Under the pieces are notes generated by a model. That model searched no databases, had not been told where the DNA came from, and saw nothing but the letters and a program-made list of their open reading frames with translations. Shown here one piece after another: positions 1 to 8,624 of a stretch of 64,000 nucleotides of DNA. The first letter of the stretch is position 1. Each line of letters opens with the position of its first letter. The stretch is from Pseudomonas rubra (GTDB taxonomy: Bacteria > Pseudomonadota > Gammaproteobacteria > Pseudomonadales > Pseudomonadaceae): positions 1-64,000 of the forward strand of contig NZ_JAMDGZ010000022.1 of the NCBI RefSeq assembly GCF_028656935.1, written 5' to 3'. Both the position numbers and the translations under genes were made by a program.

Positions 1-87
1 TGCCTATCCTATTCAATAACTCTCCATTATTTTATCTGATTTATCCACCTGAAATGTGCTTTACGTCAATCAAATTTAGTATGTAAA

Positions 88-100
88 TACGTAATACGTA
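88..100. promoter_or_regulatory. Tandem TACGTA motif upstream of the kfrA-like gene
   Basis: Two self-complementary TACGTA hexamers separated by one A lie about 30 bp before the start codon of the kfrA-like gene. KfrA proteins are known to bind repeats upstream of their own gene and repress it, so this is a plausible operator. That is inference from position and symmetry only. Confidence 0.35.
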
Positions 101-639
101 ATTCACCACGAAATTGAAGGAGCAAACCATGGCCCGTGGCGGCATCAACAAGGCGTTGGTTCAGAAGGCGCGACAGGCAATCCTGGCGCGGGGCGAGAAT
201 CCCAGCATCGACGCGGTAAGAGGCGAACTTGGCAATACCGGCTCGAAGACCACCATTCACCGCTACCTGAAAGAACTCGAAAGTGTAGAGTGCGGCCGGA
301 ATGTAGCCTCGATCCCGCTCAGCGAACAGCTGGCCAATCTGGTCGGCCAACTGGCAGATCAGTTAGGGGAAGATGCGCAGGCGGCTGTGGCCCTGGAGCG
401 CGAACAACTGGCACGCGAGCGGCTTGATTACCAGAACCAGGCTCGGCTGGCCGAAAGCCGAATCCAGCAGCTGGAAAGTCAGTGCAGCGGCCTCGCAGAA
501 CAGTTCCAGGCTGTCCAGCAAGCGCTACAGCAGGAGCAGCAGCAACGCCAACAGGCCGAGGTCGAGAATGCGCGCCTATTGCAGGCGAATCGCGATATGG
601 GGGAGCGCCTACAGGATCGCGACGGGCAAATTCGCTCGC

Positions 640-644
640 TGGAA
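640..644. repeat. Target-site duplication, left copy (TGGAA)
   Basis: TGGAA directly precedes the left terminal inverted repeat; the same five bases directly follow the right one at 9131-9135. Five-base duplications are standard for Tn3-family insertion. Confidence 0.9.
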
Positions 645-682
645 GGGGAGCCCGCAGAATTCGGAAAAAATCGTACGCTAAG
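645..682 (+). repeat. Left 38-bp terminal inverted repeat of the Tn501-like transposon
   Basis: The sequence begins GGGGAGCCCG and ends ACGCTAAG, the layout of Tn501/Tn1721-type ends. It matches the reverse complement of 9093-9130 at 37 of 38 positions. Confidence 0.93.
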
Positions 683-761
683 GTTTTTCGGGCAGGCATA
701 GCACTCGAAACTTCAGTCCTCCAGCCTGCTTGCATGCGGCCAGAAGCCGTTGCGCAACGGT

Positions 762-1730
762 TCAGCCGAACCTCTTGGCGTAGGTAAGTAGCTGCTTGTT
801 GAGGTCATCGGCGTATGGCGCATAATGCGCTTCGCGGTGACAGCACGGGCACAGGGCCACACAGTTGTATACACGGTCTGACTTCTCGGCCCCTAAGATG
901 TGATGAACATCCAGGAAGCCAGGGAAGTCCCGGCGCTTGCCACAATCCTCACGTTCGCACGCAAACCCAGCCCTTTCGAGTACAGCTCGGCGTACATGCG
1001 GGTCGCGACGAACCTCCGAGCGAAGCACGGACACGCGCTCACCTTCATCCCGACCCAGAGACGAGTAGTCCGGTGCCGGGCAGTCGTCGTAGGTATCGTC
1101 AACCAGTTCCGACTCCCTCGTATGGGGAGTGAGCTTGGCTAAATCGATCACACCCGGCCACTGCCACAGTGCATCGGCCACCTCGTGTCCGTCAGGTGTC
1201 CGGTCATCCTGTAACCACAGAGTCGGGCTGGTGCCGTTCTGAGCGTGATTCTTCTTGGCTCGTCCCTTCAATTCACGGCGTTGCAGGTCATTGCTGACCT
1301 CGCGCTGGCGGTTCCAGATGGCATGAAGGCTTTCGATAGGAATGAGCGCGGCAAAGATGATGGCGCCTTCGTCACGCTGCACGAGCAAATTGTGAGTGAG
1401 CCCGCGCTTCGTGTCTCGCGATGTGATGTGCTCCAGCGTCGCATCCCATCCACCTTGGCGCAGGTGCGCCGCCAACTGAGCCGCTGCGTATTTCTTCTCG
1501 TTGGGATTTCGTCCATCGCGCCGCCAGCACAGTCGGACGCGCATGCTCAGTACCTGGCCATCAGGAGTGCGGATACTGATGAACTGCTGAGTGGCCACGC
1601 CCGTTTGAATTCGCTTGTCGGCAATGACAACGTAGCCTCGATCATTCAGGAATGGCGCTAGTGCATCCCTGGATAGTTTTTCCGCAGCATGACTTTCAGG
1701 CCCCCGGAAAAGGCGATCTCCTTTCGACAT
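762..1730 (-). CDS. HNH endonuclease domain protein (transposon cargo)
   Basis: A 322-residue protein with a C-terminal HNH nuclease module at about residues 255-305: a CEREDCG cysteine pair, then DVHHI, an Asn, and a CPCCHREAHY zinc-binding end. HNH enzymes cut DNA using a metal ion held by the His-Asn-His residues. The N-terminal 240 residues match no family I recognise. The ATG at 1730 is preceded by a GGGG-type ribosome site. It lies between the 3' end of tnpA and the left inverted repeat, on the same strand as tnpA and 100 bp downstream, where Tn21-clade elements normally have almost nothing. Nuclease passengers of this kind may act in defence or element competition; that role is inference. 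Confidence 0.8.
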   Translation of the reverse strand: MSKGDRLFRGPESHAAEKLSRDALAPFLNDRGYVVIADKRIQTGVATQQFISIRTPDGQVLSMRVRLCWRRDGRNPNEKKYAAAQLAAHLRQGGWDATLEHITSRDTKRGLTHNLLVQRDEGAIIFAALIPIESLHAIWNRQREVSNDLQRRELKGRAKKNHAQNGTSPTLWLQDDRTPDGHEVADALWQWPGVIDLAKLTPHTRESELVDDTYDDCPAPDYSSLGRDEGERVSVLRSEVRRDPHVRRAVLERAGFACEREDCGKRRDFPGFLDVHHILGAEKSDRVYNCVALCPCCHREAHYAPYADDLNKQLLTYAKRFG

Positions 1731-1760
1731 TTTGACACCCCTGCTGTTGGTCTATGACGA

Positions 1761-1806
1761 AGCCATGCCGAGATAAAGGGAAATTTCACTCATTTGGTTC
1801 GTAACT
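1761..1806 (+). repeat. Degenerate Tn4651/Tn4652-type transposon end, facing left
   Basis: Contains ATGCCGAGATAAAGGGAAAT, which is shared in inverted orientation with ends near 8618, 9061 and 9772. The expected terminal GGGG is not intact here. It lies between the HNH gene and tnpA. It could be a remnant of a second Tn3-family element or of a miniature derivative. Identity as a Tn4651-group end is from memory of that family's consensus and is not confirmed. Confidence 0.45.
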
Positions 1807-1830
1807 AGCTGTTTTTAGAGTAGTTATTAC

Positions 1831-4788
1831 TTATAGCTTTCGCAGTGGTCGGTACTTCCCGTCTTCCAACCGGCGACTCTGCCGCCAGACGTAATCGCCA
1901 GTCAGGTTGATGTGCTCCCAGCCCAGCGGCGACAGGTACTGATACTGGTCGGTATTCACCGGCTTTCCGGCGTCAGCCAGCCCCTGGGTGGCCCGTTCCA
2001 GGTAGACCGTGTTCCACAGTACGATAGCAGCTGTAACTAGGTTGAGGCCGCTGGCCCGGTAGCGCTGCTGCTCGAAGCTCCGATCCCTGATTTCACCGAG
2101 GCGGTTGAAGAACACCGCCCTGGCCAAGGCGTTGCGCGCCTCGCCCTTGTTCAGCCCAGCATGCACACGACGGCGCAGCTCGACGCTTTGCAGCCAGTCG
2201 AGGATAAACAGCGTGCGCTCAATCCGGCCCAGCTCCCGCAGGGCCACGGCCAGACCGTTCTGGCGAGGATAGCTGCCCAGTTTGCGCAACATCAACGAGG
2301 CGGTGACGGTGCCCTGTTTGATCGACGCGGCCAGACGCAGGATCTCGTCCCAGTGAGCGCGGACGTGCTTGATGTTCAGCGTGCCGCCGATCATTGGGCG
2401 CAGTGTCGGGTAGTCCTGGACACTCTGCGGGACGTACAACTTGGTTTCGCCCAGGTCGCGGATGCGCGGCGCAAAACGAAAGCCCAGCAGGTGCATCAGG
2501 GCGAAGACGTGATCGGTGAAGCCCGCCGTGTCGGTGTAGTGCTCCTCGATCCGCAGATCTGACTCGTGATACAGCAGTCCATCGAGCACATAGGTCGAAT
2601 CCCGCACACCGACATTCACCACGCGGGTGCTGAACGGCGCGTACTGGTCGGAGATGTGGGTATAGAACAGCCGCCCCGGTTCGTTTCCGTATTTCGGGTT
2701 GACGTGCCCGGTGCTCTCGCCTCGACCGCCTGCGCGGAAGCGCTGGCCGTCGGAGGATGAGGTGGTGCCGTCTCCCCAGTTGGCAGCAAAGGCATGGTTG
2801 AACTGGTTGTTGACCAGTTCAGCCAGTGCCGCCGAGTAGGTTTCGTCGCGGATGTGCCAGGCTTGCAGCCAAGACAACTTGGCGTAGGTCATGCCCGGAC
2901 TCGACTCGGCCATTTTGGTCAATCCGATGTTGATGGCATCACCAAGGATTGCGGACAGCAGCAGCGTCCGATCCTTGGCCTGAGCACCATCCTTCAGGTG
3001 GGTAAAGTGACGGGTGAAGCCTGTCCACTCATCCACGTCCATCAGCAGTTCGGTGATCTTGATGCGGGGCAGTAGCCGACTGGTCTTGTCGATCAGCGCC
3101 TGAGCCGTGTCCGGTACCGCCGCATCCAGCGGCGTGATTTTCAGTCCGGACTCGGTGAGGATGGCGTCGGGCAGTTCGTTGTCCTTGGCCAGCTTGGCGA
3201 CGGTCGCCAGTTGCTGCTCCAGCAGCTGCAAGCGTTCTTCCAGATACTGGTCGCTGTTGGGGTTGATCGCCAATGGCAGCGCCTGTTCCTTCTTGAGCGC
3301 GGCAAACTTCGCGGGTGGCAACAGGTAATCTTCAAAGTCACGGAACTGCCGTGAGCCCTTGACCCAGATGTCGCCGGAGCGCAGCGAGTTTTTCAGTTCA
3401 GACAAGGCGCAGATTTCGTAGAAGCGCCGATCAATACCTTCCGGCGTGATCACCAGCGGTTTCCAGCGCGGCTTGATGAACGCAGTCGGTGCGTCCGAGG
3501 GCACCTTGCGCAGGTTGTCTGCGTTCATCTCGCGCAGCTGCTGGATGGCATCCAGCACACGTTGCGCTGCCGGTGCTGCCCTCAGTTGAAGCACTTCCAG
3601 AAAGGCCGGGGTGTAGCGGCGCAGCGTATTGAAGTTCTCGCTGACCAGGTGCAGATGGTCGAATGCCTCTGGACGGGCCAGCAGCTCGGCATCGGTGACG
3701 CTCTGGGCGAATTCGTCCCAGGGGATGACCGCCTCGATGGCGGCGAAGGGATCGTCACCCGACGCTTTCGCGTCCAGCAAGGCCTGACCTATTTTCGAGT
3801 ACAGGCGCACCTTGTCGTTGATCGCCTTGCCCTGTTTCTGGAACTGCTGCTGATGCTTGTTCTTGGCGCTGCTGAACAGCTTGATCAGAATCCGGTCGTG
3901 CAGATCTACCAGTTCATCGGTCACCGTCGCGGTGCTTTCCAGCACCACGGCCACCAGGGTTGCGTAGCGCCGTTCGTTCTCGAACTTGCCCAGATCCTGA
4001 GGGGTCATCTGCCCACCTTCACGGGCCAGCTTCAGCAGCCGGTTCTGGTGGATGCTCCGGTCGAGACCTTCAGGCAGGGCCACCAGCTGAAAGATCTTCA
4101 GCCGCTCGATGTGTTCCATCATGTGCCGCGAATTCGGTTTCAGCGGTGACTGCCGCAGCCAGGTCAACCAAGTGCTGTTGCTGCCTGCTTTGAGGGTCAA
4201 CAGTTCGTCGAGCTTGTTGCGATGCTGCTGGCTCAGCGGCTCGATCAAGGCACGGTAGACCCTCCGATTGGCTCGTGCCACGGCTTCGGAACAAGCCCGA
4301 TCGATCACCGTCAGCGTGGGCAAGATCCGTCGTTGCTGACGCAGGCTCTCCAGAGCCTGACCGGCCAGTAACAGGCCTTTGTCGGTTTGCTGGGCCAGGT
4401 CGGTCAGCTCGCGTACCAGGGCACGAAAGTCCGACAGCCCAAACGGCAACAGACCGAGGTAGGTACGCAGCTCCTGGGCGTGCTCACGGCGGGTGACATC
4501 GCGCTCACCGTACTTCGCCCAGCTTTCGGGAGCCGCCTGAACCTGTCGGGCCACCCACTCAATGACCGGATCGGGCAAGACGCTGTCGCTGGCCAGCGCG
4601 TAACCGGGGTAGCGCAGCAGACAGAGTTGCACGGCAAAGCCGAGGCGATTGGCATCACCCCGGCGCTGACGGATCAACGACAGGTCGGACTCGTTAAAGG
4701 TGTAATAGCGGATCAGATCGTCCTGGCTTTCCGGCAGCGCAAGCAGAGTGTCGCGCTCAGTGGCCGAGAGTATCGAGCGACGCGGCAT
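1831..4788 (-). CDS. tnpA: Tn3-family transposase TnpA (Tn21/Tn501 clade)
   Basis: This 985-residue protein has the usual length for Tn3-family transposases and starts [20 protein letters not shown], essentially as in Tn21/Tn501 TnpA. The C-terminal third holds the DDE catalytic core: Asp in THISDQY, Asp in HYTDTAGF and Glu in [20 protein letters not shown]. It binds the 38-bp ends and carries out replicative transposition, forming a cointegrate. The ATG at 4788 lies 3 bp after the tnpR stop, so the two genes form one transcript. The protein appears complete, with no frameshift. Confidence 0.97.
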   Translation of the reverse strand: MPRRSILSATERDTLLALPESQDDLIRYYTFNESDLSLIRQRRGDANRLGFAVQLCLLRYPGYALASDSVLPDPVIEWVARQVQAAPESWAKYGERDVTRREHAQELRTYLGLLPFGLSDFRALVRELTDLAQQTDKGLLLAGQALESLRQQRRILPTLTVIDRACSEAVARANRRVYRALIEPLSQQHRNKLDELLTLKAGSNSTWLTWLRQSPLKPNSRHMMEHIERLKIFQLVALPEGLDRSIHQNRLLKLAREGGQMTPQDLGKFENERRYATLVAVVLESTATVTDELVDLHDRILIKLFSSAKNKHQQQFQKQGKAINDKVRLYSKIGQALLDAKASGDDPFAAIEAVIPWDEFAQSVTDAELLARPEAFDHLHLVSENFNTLRRYTPAFLEVLQLRAAPAAQRVLDAIQQLREMNADNLRKVPSDAPTAFIKPRWKPLVITPEGIDRRFYEICALSELKNSLRSGDIWVKGSRQFRDFEDYLLPPAKFAALKKEQALPLAINPNSDQYLEERLQLLEQQLATVAKLAKDNELPDAILTESGLKITPLDAAVPDTAQALIDKTSRLLPRIKITELLMDVDEWTGFTRHFTHLKDGAQAKDRTLLLSAILGDAINIGLTKMAESSPGMTYAKLSWLQAWHIRDETYSAALAELVNNQFNHAFAANWGDGTTSSSDGQRFRAGGRGESTGHVNPKYGNEPGRLFYTHISDQYAPFSTRVVNVGVRDSTYVLDGLLYHESDLRIEEHYTDTAGFTDHVFALMHLLGFRFAPRIRDLGETKLYVPQSVQDYPTLRPMIGGTLNIKHVRAHWDEILRLAASIKQGTVTASLMLRKLGSYPRQNGLAVALRELGRIERTLFILDWLQSVELRRRVHAGLNKGEARNALARAVFFNRLGEIRDRSFEQQRYRASGLNLVTAAIVLWNTVYLERATQGLADAGKPVNTDQYQYLSPLGWEHINLTGDYVWRQSRRLEDGKYRPLRKL

Positions 4789-4791
4789 GTA

Positions 4792-5352
4792 TCAGTCATC
4801 CGTGCGAAGGTACTGGTAGAGGGTTTCCCTACTTATACCGAACTCACGGGCTAACTGGGCTTTTGGCTCGCCGGCAGCGGCCCGTTGTCGGACTGCGGCG
4901 GTCTGTTCGTCGGACAGGGCTTTCTTGCGGCCCCGGTAAGCGCCACGTTGCTTGGCCAGGGCAATGCCCTCGCGCTGTCGCTCGCGAATGAGCGCTCGCT
5001 CGAACTCGGCGAAGGCCCCCATTACCGACAACATCAGGTTGGCCATGGGCGAGTCGTCACCGGTGAATACCAGGCCTTCCTTCAGGAACTCGATACGCAC
5101 GCCGCGCTTGGTCAGCTTTTGTACCAGGCGCCGCAGGTCATCCAGGTTGCGCGCCAAGCGATCCATGCTGTGAACTACAACGGTGTCACCCTCGCGGACG
5201 AAGCCGAGCATGGCCTCCAGTTGCGGACGCTGGGTATCCTTGCCAGAGGCCTTGTCGGTGAACAGTTTGTTCACCTCGGTTTGTTCCAGCTGGCGTTCCG
5301 GGTTTTGGTCGTAGCTGCTGACCCGGACATAGCCGATACGTTGTCCCTGCAA
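4792..5352 (-). CDS. tnpR: Serine resolvase TnpR (Tn21 type)
   Basis: A 186-residue serine recombinase. The N-terminal catalytic domain begins IGYVRVSSYDQNPERQLE, with Ser12 the likely nucleophile; conserved Arg residues lie in MDRLARNLDDL and FERALIRER. A C-terminal helix-turn-helix (LAREFGISRETLYQYL) binds DNA. It resolves transposition cointegrates at res. An AGGGAGG ribosome site lies 8 bases before the ATG. In Tn21-clade elements res normally sits directly upstream of tnpR; here about 1.1 kb holding two cargo genes separates them. TnpR of this clade also represses its own operon. Confidence 0.96.
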   Translation of the reverse strand: MQGQRIGYVRVSSYDQNPERQLEQTEVNKLFTDKASGKDTQRPQLEAMLGFVREGDTVVVHSMDRLARNLDDLRRLVQKLTKRGVRIEFLKEGLVFTGDDSPMANLMLSVMGAFAEFERALIRERQREGIALAKQRGAYRGRKKALSDEQTAAVRQRAAAGEPKAQLAREFGISRETLYQYLRTDD

Positions 5353-5482
5353 GGTGCCTCCCTAGGCTGGCCGCTGGTTACGGGTTTGGGGAGCAACGGA
5401 ACAGAAAGTGCTTTTAAGCCCTTTGGCGACCCGCAAACCCTTGTGCCGTCTGCTCTGTTCGAGAGAGCGACCGTTATATGAT

Positions 5483-6082
5483 TTAGCGGTTAGATAAGAG
5501 GTCCTTTGCTTGCGCCAAGAACTCTTTCGCCGAGCTCGTGTTCAGCTTCAATAGCATTGAATGAGCGTGGCTGACGCCTTGTTCAACGCCACATTTCGCA
5601 TAGACAAGACCAAGATTTTTGATGCTATTCGTATTTGTTGGATCAGCATCGACAGCTTTCTTGAATGCTTCAAACGCACCTTTGTAATCATTATTGTTTG
5701 CATAGGCAACGCCAAGATCATTCCATATATCGGTAGCCATAGGGTCAATGCGTGCTGCTTCTTTAAAGGCCTCGATGGAAAGCTCGAATTTCCCCGACTC
5801 ACTGTAAGCGTGTGCGAGCCGATACCATAAGGGCGCAGCGGATAATACTTTACCCATAAAGTCCACAGGGTGAGGTGGAGCAAATTCTATGCCTTTACAT
5901 AATATTGCTATTGCCTCTGCCGGCCTCCCCAATTTTCTAAGTGCATCTCCCATCGCCTGCCATGCGAAGACATTTTCTGGCTCCTCGACTACCCATTGAT
6001 TTGAGAAGTTAAGCAATTCGCGCCACTGGTTGTTCTTCTCAAATTTTGCTGCAAGTTCAAGGTTTTCAAGTTTTGCTGTCAT
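5483..6082 (-). CDS. Tetratricopeptide-repeat protein (transposon cargo)
   Basis: About 199 residues, made largely of TPR helices. Clear repeats are ENVFAWQAMGDALRKLGRPA, SGKFELSIEAFKEAARIDPM and TDIWNDLGVAYANNNDYKGA, the last followed by another unit around DPTNTNSIKNLGLVYAK. TPR arrays form protein-binding scaffolds; the partner is unknown. No signal peptide is seen, so it is probably cytoplasmic. I chose the ATG at 6082 because an AGG lies 9 bases upstream; an ATG at 6091 and longer starts are possible. Base composition is more A+T rich than tnpR/tnpA, suggesting separate capture. It sits between tnpR and the res-like site, on the same strand as tnpR, and downstream of a CxxC protein with which it may be co-transcribed. 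Confidence 0.72.
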   Translation of the reverse strand: MTAKLENLELAAKFEKNNQWRELLNFSNQWVVEEPENVFAWQAMGDALRKLGRPAEAIAILCKGIEFAPPHPVDFMGKVLSAAPLWYRLAHAYSESGKFELSIEAFKEAARIDPMATDIWNDLGVAYANNNDYKGAFEAFKKAVDADPTNTNSIKNLGLVYAKCGVEQGVSHAHSMLLKLNTSSAKEFLAQAKDLLSNR

Positions 6083-6129
6083 CAGAGTCATCCTATATCG
6101 ATAAAATACGTTTTGATTCTCGTTTCCTA

Positions 6130-6444
6130 TCACTCGTTGACGATCAGCGGTTGTAAGTCCCTCTCCAACCCTTGTGCCATTTCTTCTGCTTCGACCAGAA
6201 AACAGCGCAAGCTGAATTGCGCCGCTTGGGCGAATGTCATGGCGCCACTGGTCCACTCCTCCAAACCCATCGGCTCCGTGGCGGTGCGGTTTTGAAAATC
6301 ATTGAACCAGGAGCGCTGCTGAAAAGCCTTGGAACTACGACATTTTTTGCAGGTGACACGATCATTGAGGGAAGTGCTAACCAGGTCGTGGTTGTTACGA
6401 CCACAAGCAATTTCCTTGGACCTGTTGGTGTAGTGCAAAACCAT
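6130..6444 (-). CDS. Hypothetical protein with N-terminal CxxC motif
   Basis: A protein of about 104 residues of unknown family. A CKKC motif near residue 33 and an upstream Cys suggest a small metal-binding knuckle; the C-terminal half (AQAAQFSLRCFLVEAEEMAQ) is predicted helical. The strong AGGAG lies 6 bases before the second of two adjacent ATG codons, so I start at 6444. It is first in the minus-strand series running to the TPR gene, tnpR and tnpA, and begins right beside the res-like region. No function can be assigned. Confidence 0.55.
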   Translation of the reverse strand: MVLHYTNRSKEIACGRNNHDLVSTSLNDRVTCKKCRSSKAFQQRSWFNDFQNRTATEPMGLEEWTSGAMTFAQAAQFSLRCFLVEAEEMAQGLERDLQPLIVNE

Positions 6445-6475
6445 CATAAGCTCCTATGTTTTTCTGAGGCCCAGC

Positions 6476-6600
6476 AAAGTGTCAGGCTGAAATCTAAGAT
6501 CTACGCTAGCACACGTCAATAAAATAAATTAACGGCTCTAATCTGACACTTTGTTCTATGGCCTCCTGACATCAGGTTAGGGTATAGCCCAACCTGACGG
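6476..6600 (-). other. Candidate res (cointegrate-resolution) site
   Basis: Three dyads lie in this intergenic stretch. Read on the minus strand they are: one around 6573-6596 with arms CAGGTTGGG and CCCTAACCTG; one starting TGTCAGATTAGAG and ending TTGACG (about 6516-6550); and one ending CAGCCTGACA (about 6476-6510). TGTCA-type arms and dyads of different spacing are the hallmark of Tn3-family res subsites I, II and III. An 11-bp inverted repeat (6475-6485 with 6543-6553) lies in the same region. No comparable dyad set was seen in the 130 bp directly before tnpR. Confidence 0.6.
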
Positions 6601-6690
6601 CACGCTTGACGGCGCATAATTATTCATTATGATTAATTATGAATCGAATTGACGCAGATCTACGCTGAACAAATCACCAAGGATAGACCG

Positions 6691-7431
6691 ATGAACCATT
6701 TCAGCCCATTGACTCTCCAGGATGCTACCCATCGCGACTCCGCGTGGGAACGCGCCGCCAGCTATGAGAAGGAAGAGCGCCCCATCCGCCCGGTGCGCAA
6801 AATTGTGGTCAAGGGCGCGGTGGATGTAGTGTTCTTCCGCTCGCCTTCGGCGCACTTGGTCGTGGCCGGGGAAAACCAGGAGGCAATTCGTAACATCAAG
6901 ACCCGCTTCGAGGGTGACAAGCTGGTCATCGAGCAGGAAGGTGTTTCCATCAGCGGGGGTGGGGGCAATATTCATGTTTCTGGCACCGGCAACATTTTTG
7001 TGGGTGGTACGATCAATGTCGGTGGGCGCCAGGGCGGTGTCACGATGCAGTTCAAAGGTCGTTGTATTGTTGGGGTCGCACTGCCTGAAGCACCAAGCAT
7101 CCGTATCAAGGGCAGTGGCGACGTGACTTTGTACGACCTTCAGCAGGCCGTCCTCGATCTCGGCGTCCAGGGCTCGGGGGACATCACGGCTTTTGGCCAA
7201 GTGGATCTTCTTGACGCCGAGGTGGCCGGATCGGGTGATGTGGATGCCAGTGAGCTGGTGGCAACATCCGCCAAGCTGTCGGTGGCCGGCTCCGGCGACA
7301 TCGACGCTTATGTCAGCGACTCCGTGAAGGCTCGCGTGGCAGGATCTGGCGACATTGTGATCCGTGGTAACCCACCGATCCGCGATCATTCCGTTGCCGG
7401 TTCAGGCGACATCAAGTTCAAGAAGAAGTAA
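6691..7431 (+). CDS. Head-GIN/DUF2807 domain protein with GSGD repeats
   Basis: A 246-residue protein whose C-terminal half contains six near-regular GSGD units (GSGDVTLYDL, GSGDITAFGQ, GSGDVDASEL, GSGDIDAYVS, GSGDIVIRGN, GSGDIKFKKK) spaced about 17-22 residues apart. This is the pattern of the DUF2807 'head GIN' beta-solenoid, usually found on secreted or envelope proteins. No signal peptide or membrane segment is visible here, which is unusual for the family. The N-terminus includes VRKIVVKGAVDVVFFRS, the usual first strand. Start at 6691 is supported by AAGGA 7 bases upstream. It begins a four-gene plus-strand run ending with a ParDE pair. Function is unknown. Confidence 0.78.
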   Translation: MNHFSPLTLQDATHRDSAWERAASYEKEERPIRPVRKIVVKGAVDVVFFRSPSAHLVVAGENQEAIRNIKTRFEGDKLVIEQEGVSISGGGGNIHVSGTGNIFVGGTINVGGRQGGVTMQFKGRCIVGVALPEAPSIRIKGSGDVTLYDLQQAVLDLGVQGSGDITAFGQVDLLDAEVAGSGDVDASELVATSAKLSVAGSGDIDAYVSDSVKARVAGSGDIVIRGNPPIRDHSVAGSGDIKFKKK

Positions 7432-7437
7432 CGCTCC

Positions 7438-7857
7438 ATGAAGAATGACCAAGAACGAACCGAGCTGTTGCAGCAGATCAACAAGCTGCTGATGGCAGTG
7501 AATTCGATGCAAACCTGCCTCGAAGCGCCCGAGGCCACGAGCGCCGATGGCCGCTTCGACATTGCCCGCACCAACTTGCGTATCACGGCCAACGAGGCCG
7601 CGCAGGTTGTCGAACTTCAGCGAGGCGCGCAGGAGCAGCGTCAAAAGTCTCGCCAAAAGGTGACGCTGGCCACGTCGTTGCTTGCCGGCGCTGAAGCGTC
7701 GGAATGGCAGGCCAACAAGCTCAAAACTATTGGTGATGAGGCCGGAGCACGCCAGTCCAGCGAACATGCCGTTACTCTGCGCCGGATGGCATCGGATGCG
7801 GCGGTTACTGAACGCCGGCAGAGCATCCACCTTGTACCGACCATTGATCAGGAGTAA
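7438..7857 (+). CDS. Hypothetical helical protein (cargo)
   Basis: A 139-residue, charged, Ala/Gln-rich protein, predicted mostly helical with coiled-coil character (about residues 55-115, including VVELQRGAQEQRQKSRQK). No recognised domain. It begins 6 bp after the DUF2807 gene and ends 7 bp before the antitoxin gene, so the four genes look like one operon. A role with the DUF2807 protein is possible but unproven. Confidence 0.68.
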   Translation: MKNDQERTELLQQINKLLMAVNSMQTCLEAPEATSADGRFDIARTNLRITANEAAQVVELQRGAQEQRQKSRQKVTLATSLLAGAEASEWQANKLKTIGDEAGARQSSEHAVTLRRMASDAAVTERRQSIHLVPTIDQE

Positions 7858-7864
7858 CCCCATC

Positions 7865-8137
7865 ATGGCAACTACCGCGAAAACCCGATCCGTCACGGCT
7901 CACGTCCCTGTGCAACTGGCCGAAAAGGTCGATTTGATGGCTGAGCGCCTGGAGCGCTCCAAGAACTGGATCGTCAAGCAGGCTCTGTCCGCCTGGATAG
8001 ACCAGGAAGAAGAACGTAGTCGTCTGACCCGTGAGGCCTTGGCCGATGTGGATGCTGGTCGCGTGATTGATCACCAAGCTGTCCAGGCCTGGGCTGATAG
8101 CCTCAGCACCGACACTCCATTGCCGGTACCGCGCTGA
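7865..8137 (+). CDS. Ribbon-helix-helix antitoxin, ParD/CopG type
   Basis: A 90-residue protein with an N-terminal ribbon-helix-helix fold (VTAHVPVQLAEKVDLMAERL then SKNWIVKQALSAWI), typical of CopG/ParD antitoxins that bind their own promoter and neutralise a ParE toxin through the C-terminal tail. Its TGA stop overlaps the toxin ATG by one base, so translation is coupled. Toxin-antitoxin pairs are documented passengers of Tn3-family transposons, commonly near res. Here the pair lies 1.3 kb from the res-like site. Confidence 0.88.
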   Translation: MATTAKTRSVTAHVPVQLAEKVDLMAERLERSKNWIVKQALSAWIDQEEERSRLTREALADVDAGRVIDHQAVQAWADSLSTDTPLPVPR

Positions 8138-8412
8138 TGGAGTTGAAGTGGACAAGCAAGGCGCTTTCCGACATTGCCCGGCTGTATGAGTTTCTGGCGG
8201 CAGTGAATCAGCCTGCCGCCGCACGAACAGTGCAGCAACTCACAGCCGCACCTTCCACGTTGCTGGCCAACCCGCGCATCGGCGAACGCCTGGAAGAGTT
8301 CGAACCACGGGATGTGCGCCGAATTCAGATCGGCCATTACGAGATGCGTTACGAGATAGTGGATTCCACTATCTACCTGCTGCGCCTGTGGCACACCCGT
8401 GAGGATCGGTAG
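8137..8412 (+). CDS. ParE/RelE-superfamily toxin
   Basis: A 91-residue protein with the ParE/RelE fold signature: MELKWTSKALSDIARLYEFL, a central NPRIGERLEEFEPRDVRRI, and the C-terminal strand pair MRYEIVDSTIYLLRLWHTRE. ParE-type toxins poison gyrase, while related RelE enzymes cut mRNA; sequence alone does not decide, but the ParD-like partner favours ParE. It starts within the antitoxin stop codon. It probably stabilises the transposon or its replicon. Confidence 0.88.
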   Translation: MELKWTSKALSDIARLYEFLAAVNQPAAARTVQQLTAAPSTLLANPRIGERLEEFEPRDVRRIQIGHYEMRYEIVDSTIYLLRLWHTREDR

Positions 8413-8574
8413 CGGGATGACAGTAGTCGCGATTGGTGGTTGGGTAGTGCCGGAAAACATCAACCTAACTGGACAGTGACCGCTCGGAAAATCTTAGTGG
8501 CGATTAGCGCGCAGTAGACTGATGTTTGATCCAAGGGGGGCTTTGACGAAAAACCATTCTGAAACAACTACCTA

Positions 8575-8618
8575 CAGCGCCAATGTCCTAAATTTCCTTT
8601 ATCTCGGCATAGCCGGTA
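8575..8618 (-). repeat. Degenerate Tn4651/Tn4652-type transposon end, facing right
   Basis: On the minus strand it reads ATGCCGAGATAAAGGAAATT then TAGGACATT, closely matching the ends at 9061 and 9772 and inverted relative to 1761. The terminal GGGG is lost. Together with 1761 it would bracket tnpA, tnpR and the cargo operons. Confidence 0.5.
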
Positions 8619-8624
8619 GTCCGC

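Larger units (their letters stand above)
129..701 (+). pseudogene. KfrA-like DNA-binding protein, 5' part, interrupted by transposon
   Basis: The first 172 codons (129-644) encode a KfrA_N-type helix-turn-helix region (residues about 3-55, including the segment NTGSKTTIHRYLKELE) followed by a long Gln/Glu/Arg-rich coiled coil. KfrA proteins bind DNA through this N-terminus and oligomerise through the coiled coil; they occur on plasmids and integrative elements, where they act as autoregulators and in stable maintenance. The start ATG at 129 follows a GGAG ribosome site. At 645 the frame enters the left inverted repeat of a Tn3-family transposon and runs 18 foreign codons to a stop at 701. The rest of the gene resumes in frame at 9136. 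Joined across the element, the original protein would be 331 residues. The truncated product keeps the DNA-binding part, so it could still repress. Confidence 0.85.

Noticed and set aside
5353..5482. res site directly upstream of tnpR
   Set aside because: No convincing paired TGTCA-type dyads are visible here; the better candidate lies at 6476-6600.
1761..8618. A complete inner Tn4652-type transposon
   Set aside because: Ends are degenerate, no flanking duplication was found, and the enclosed transposase is of the Tn21/Tn501 clade, matching the outer 38-bp ends instead.
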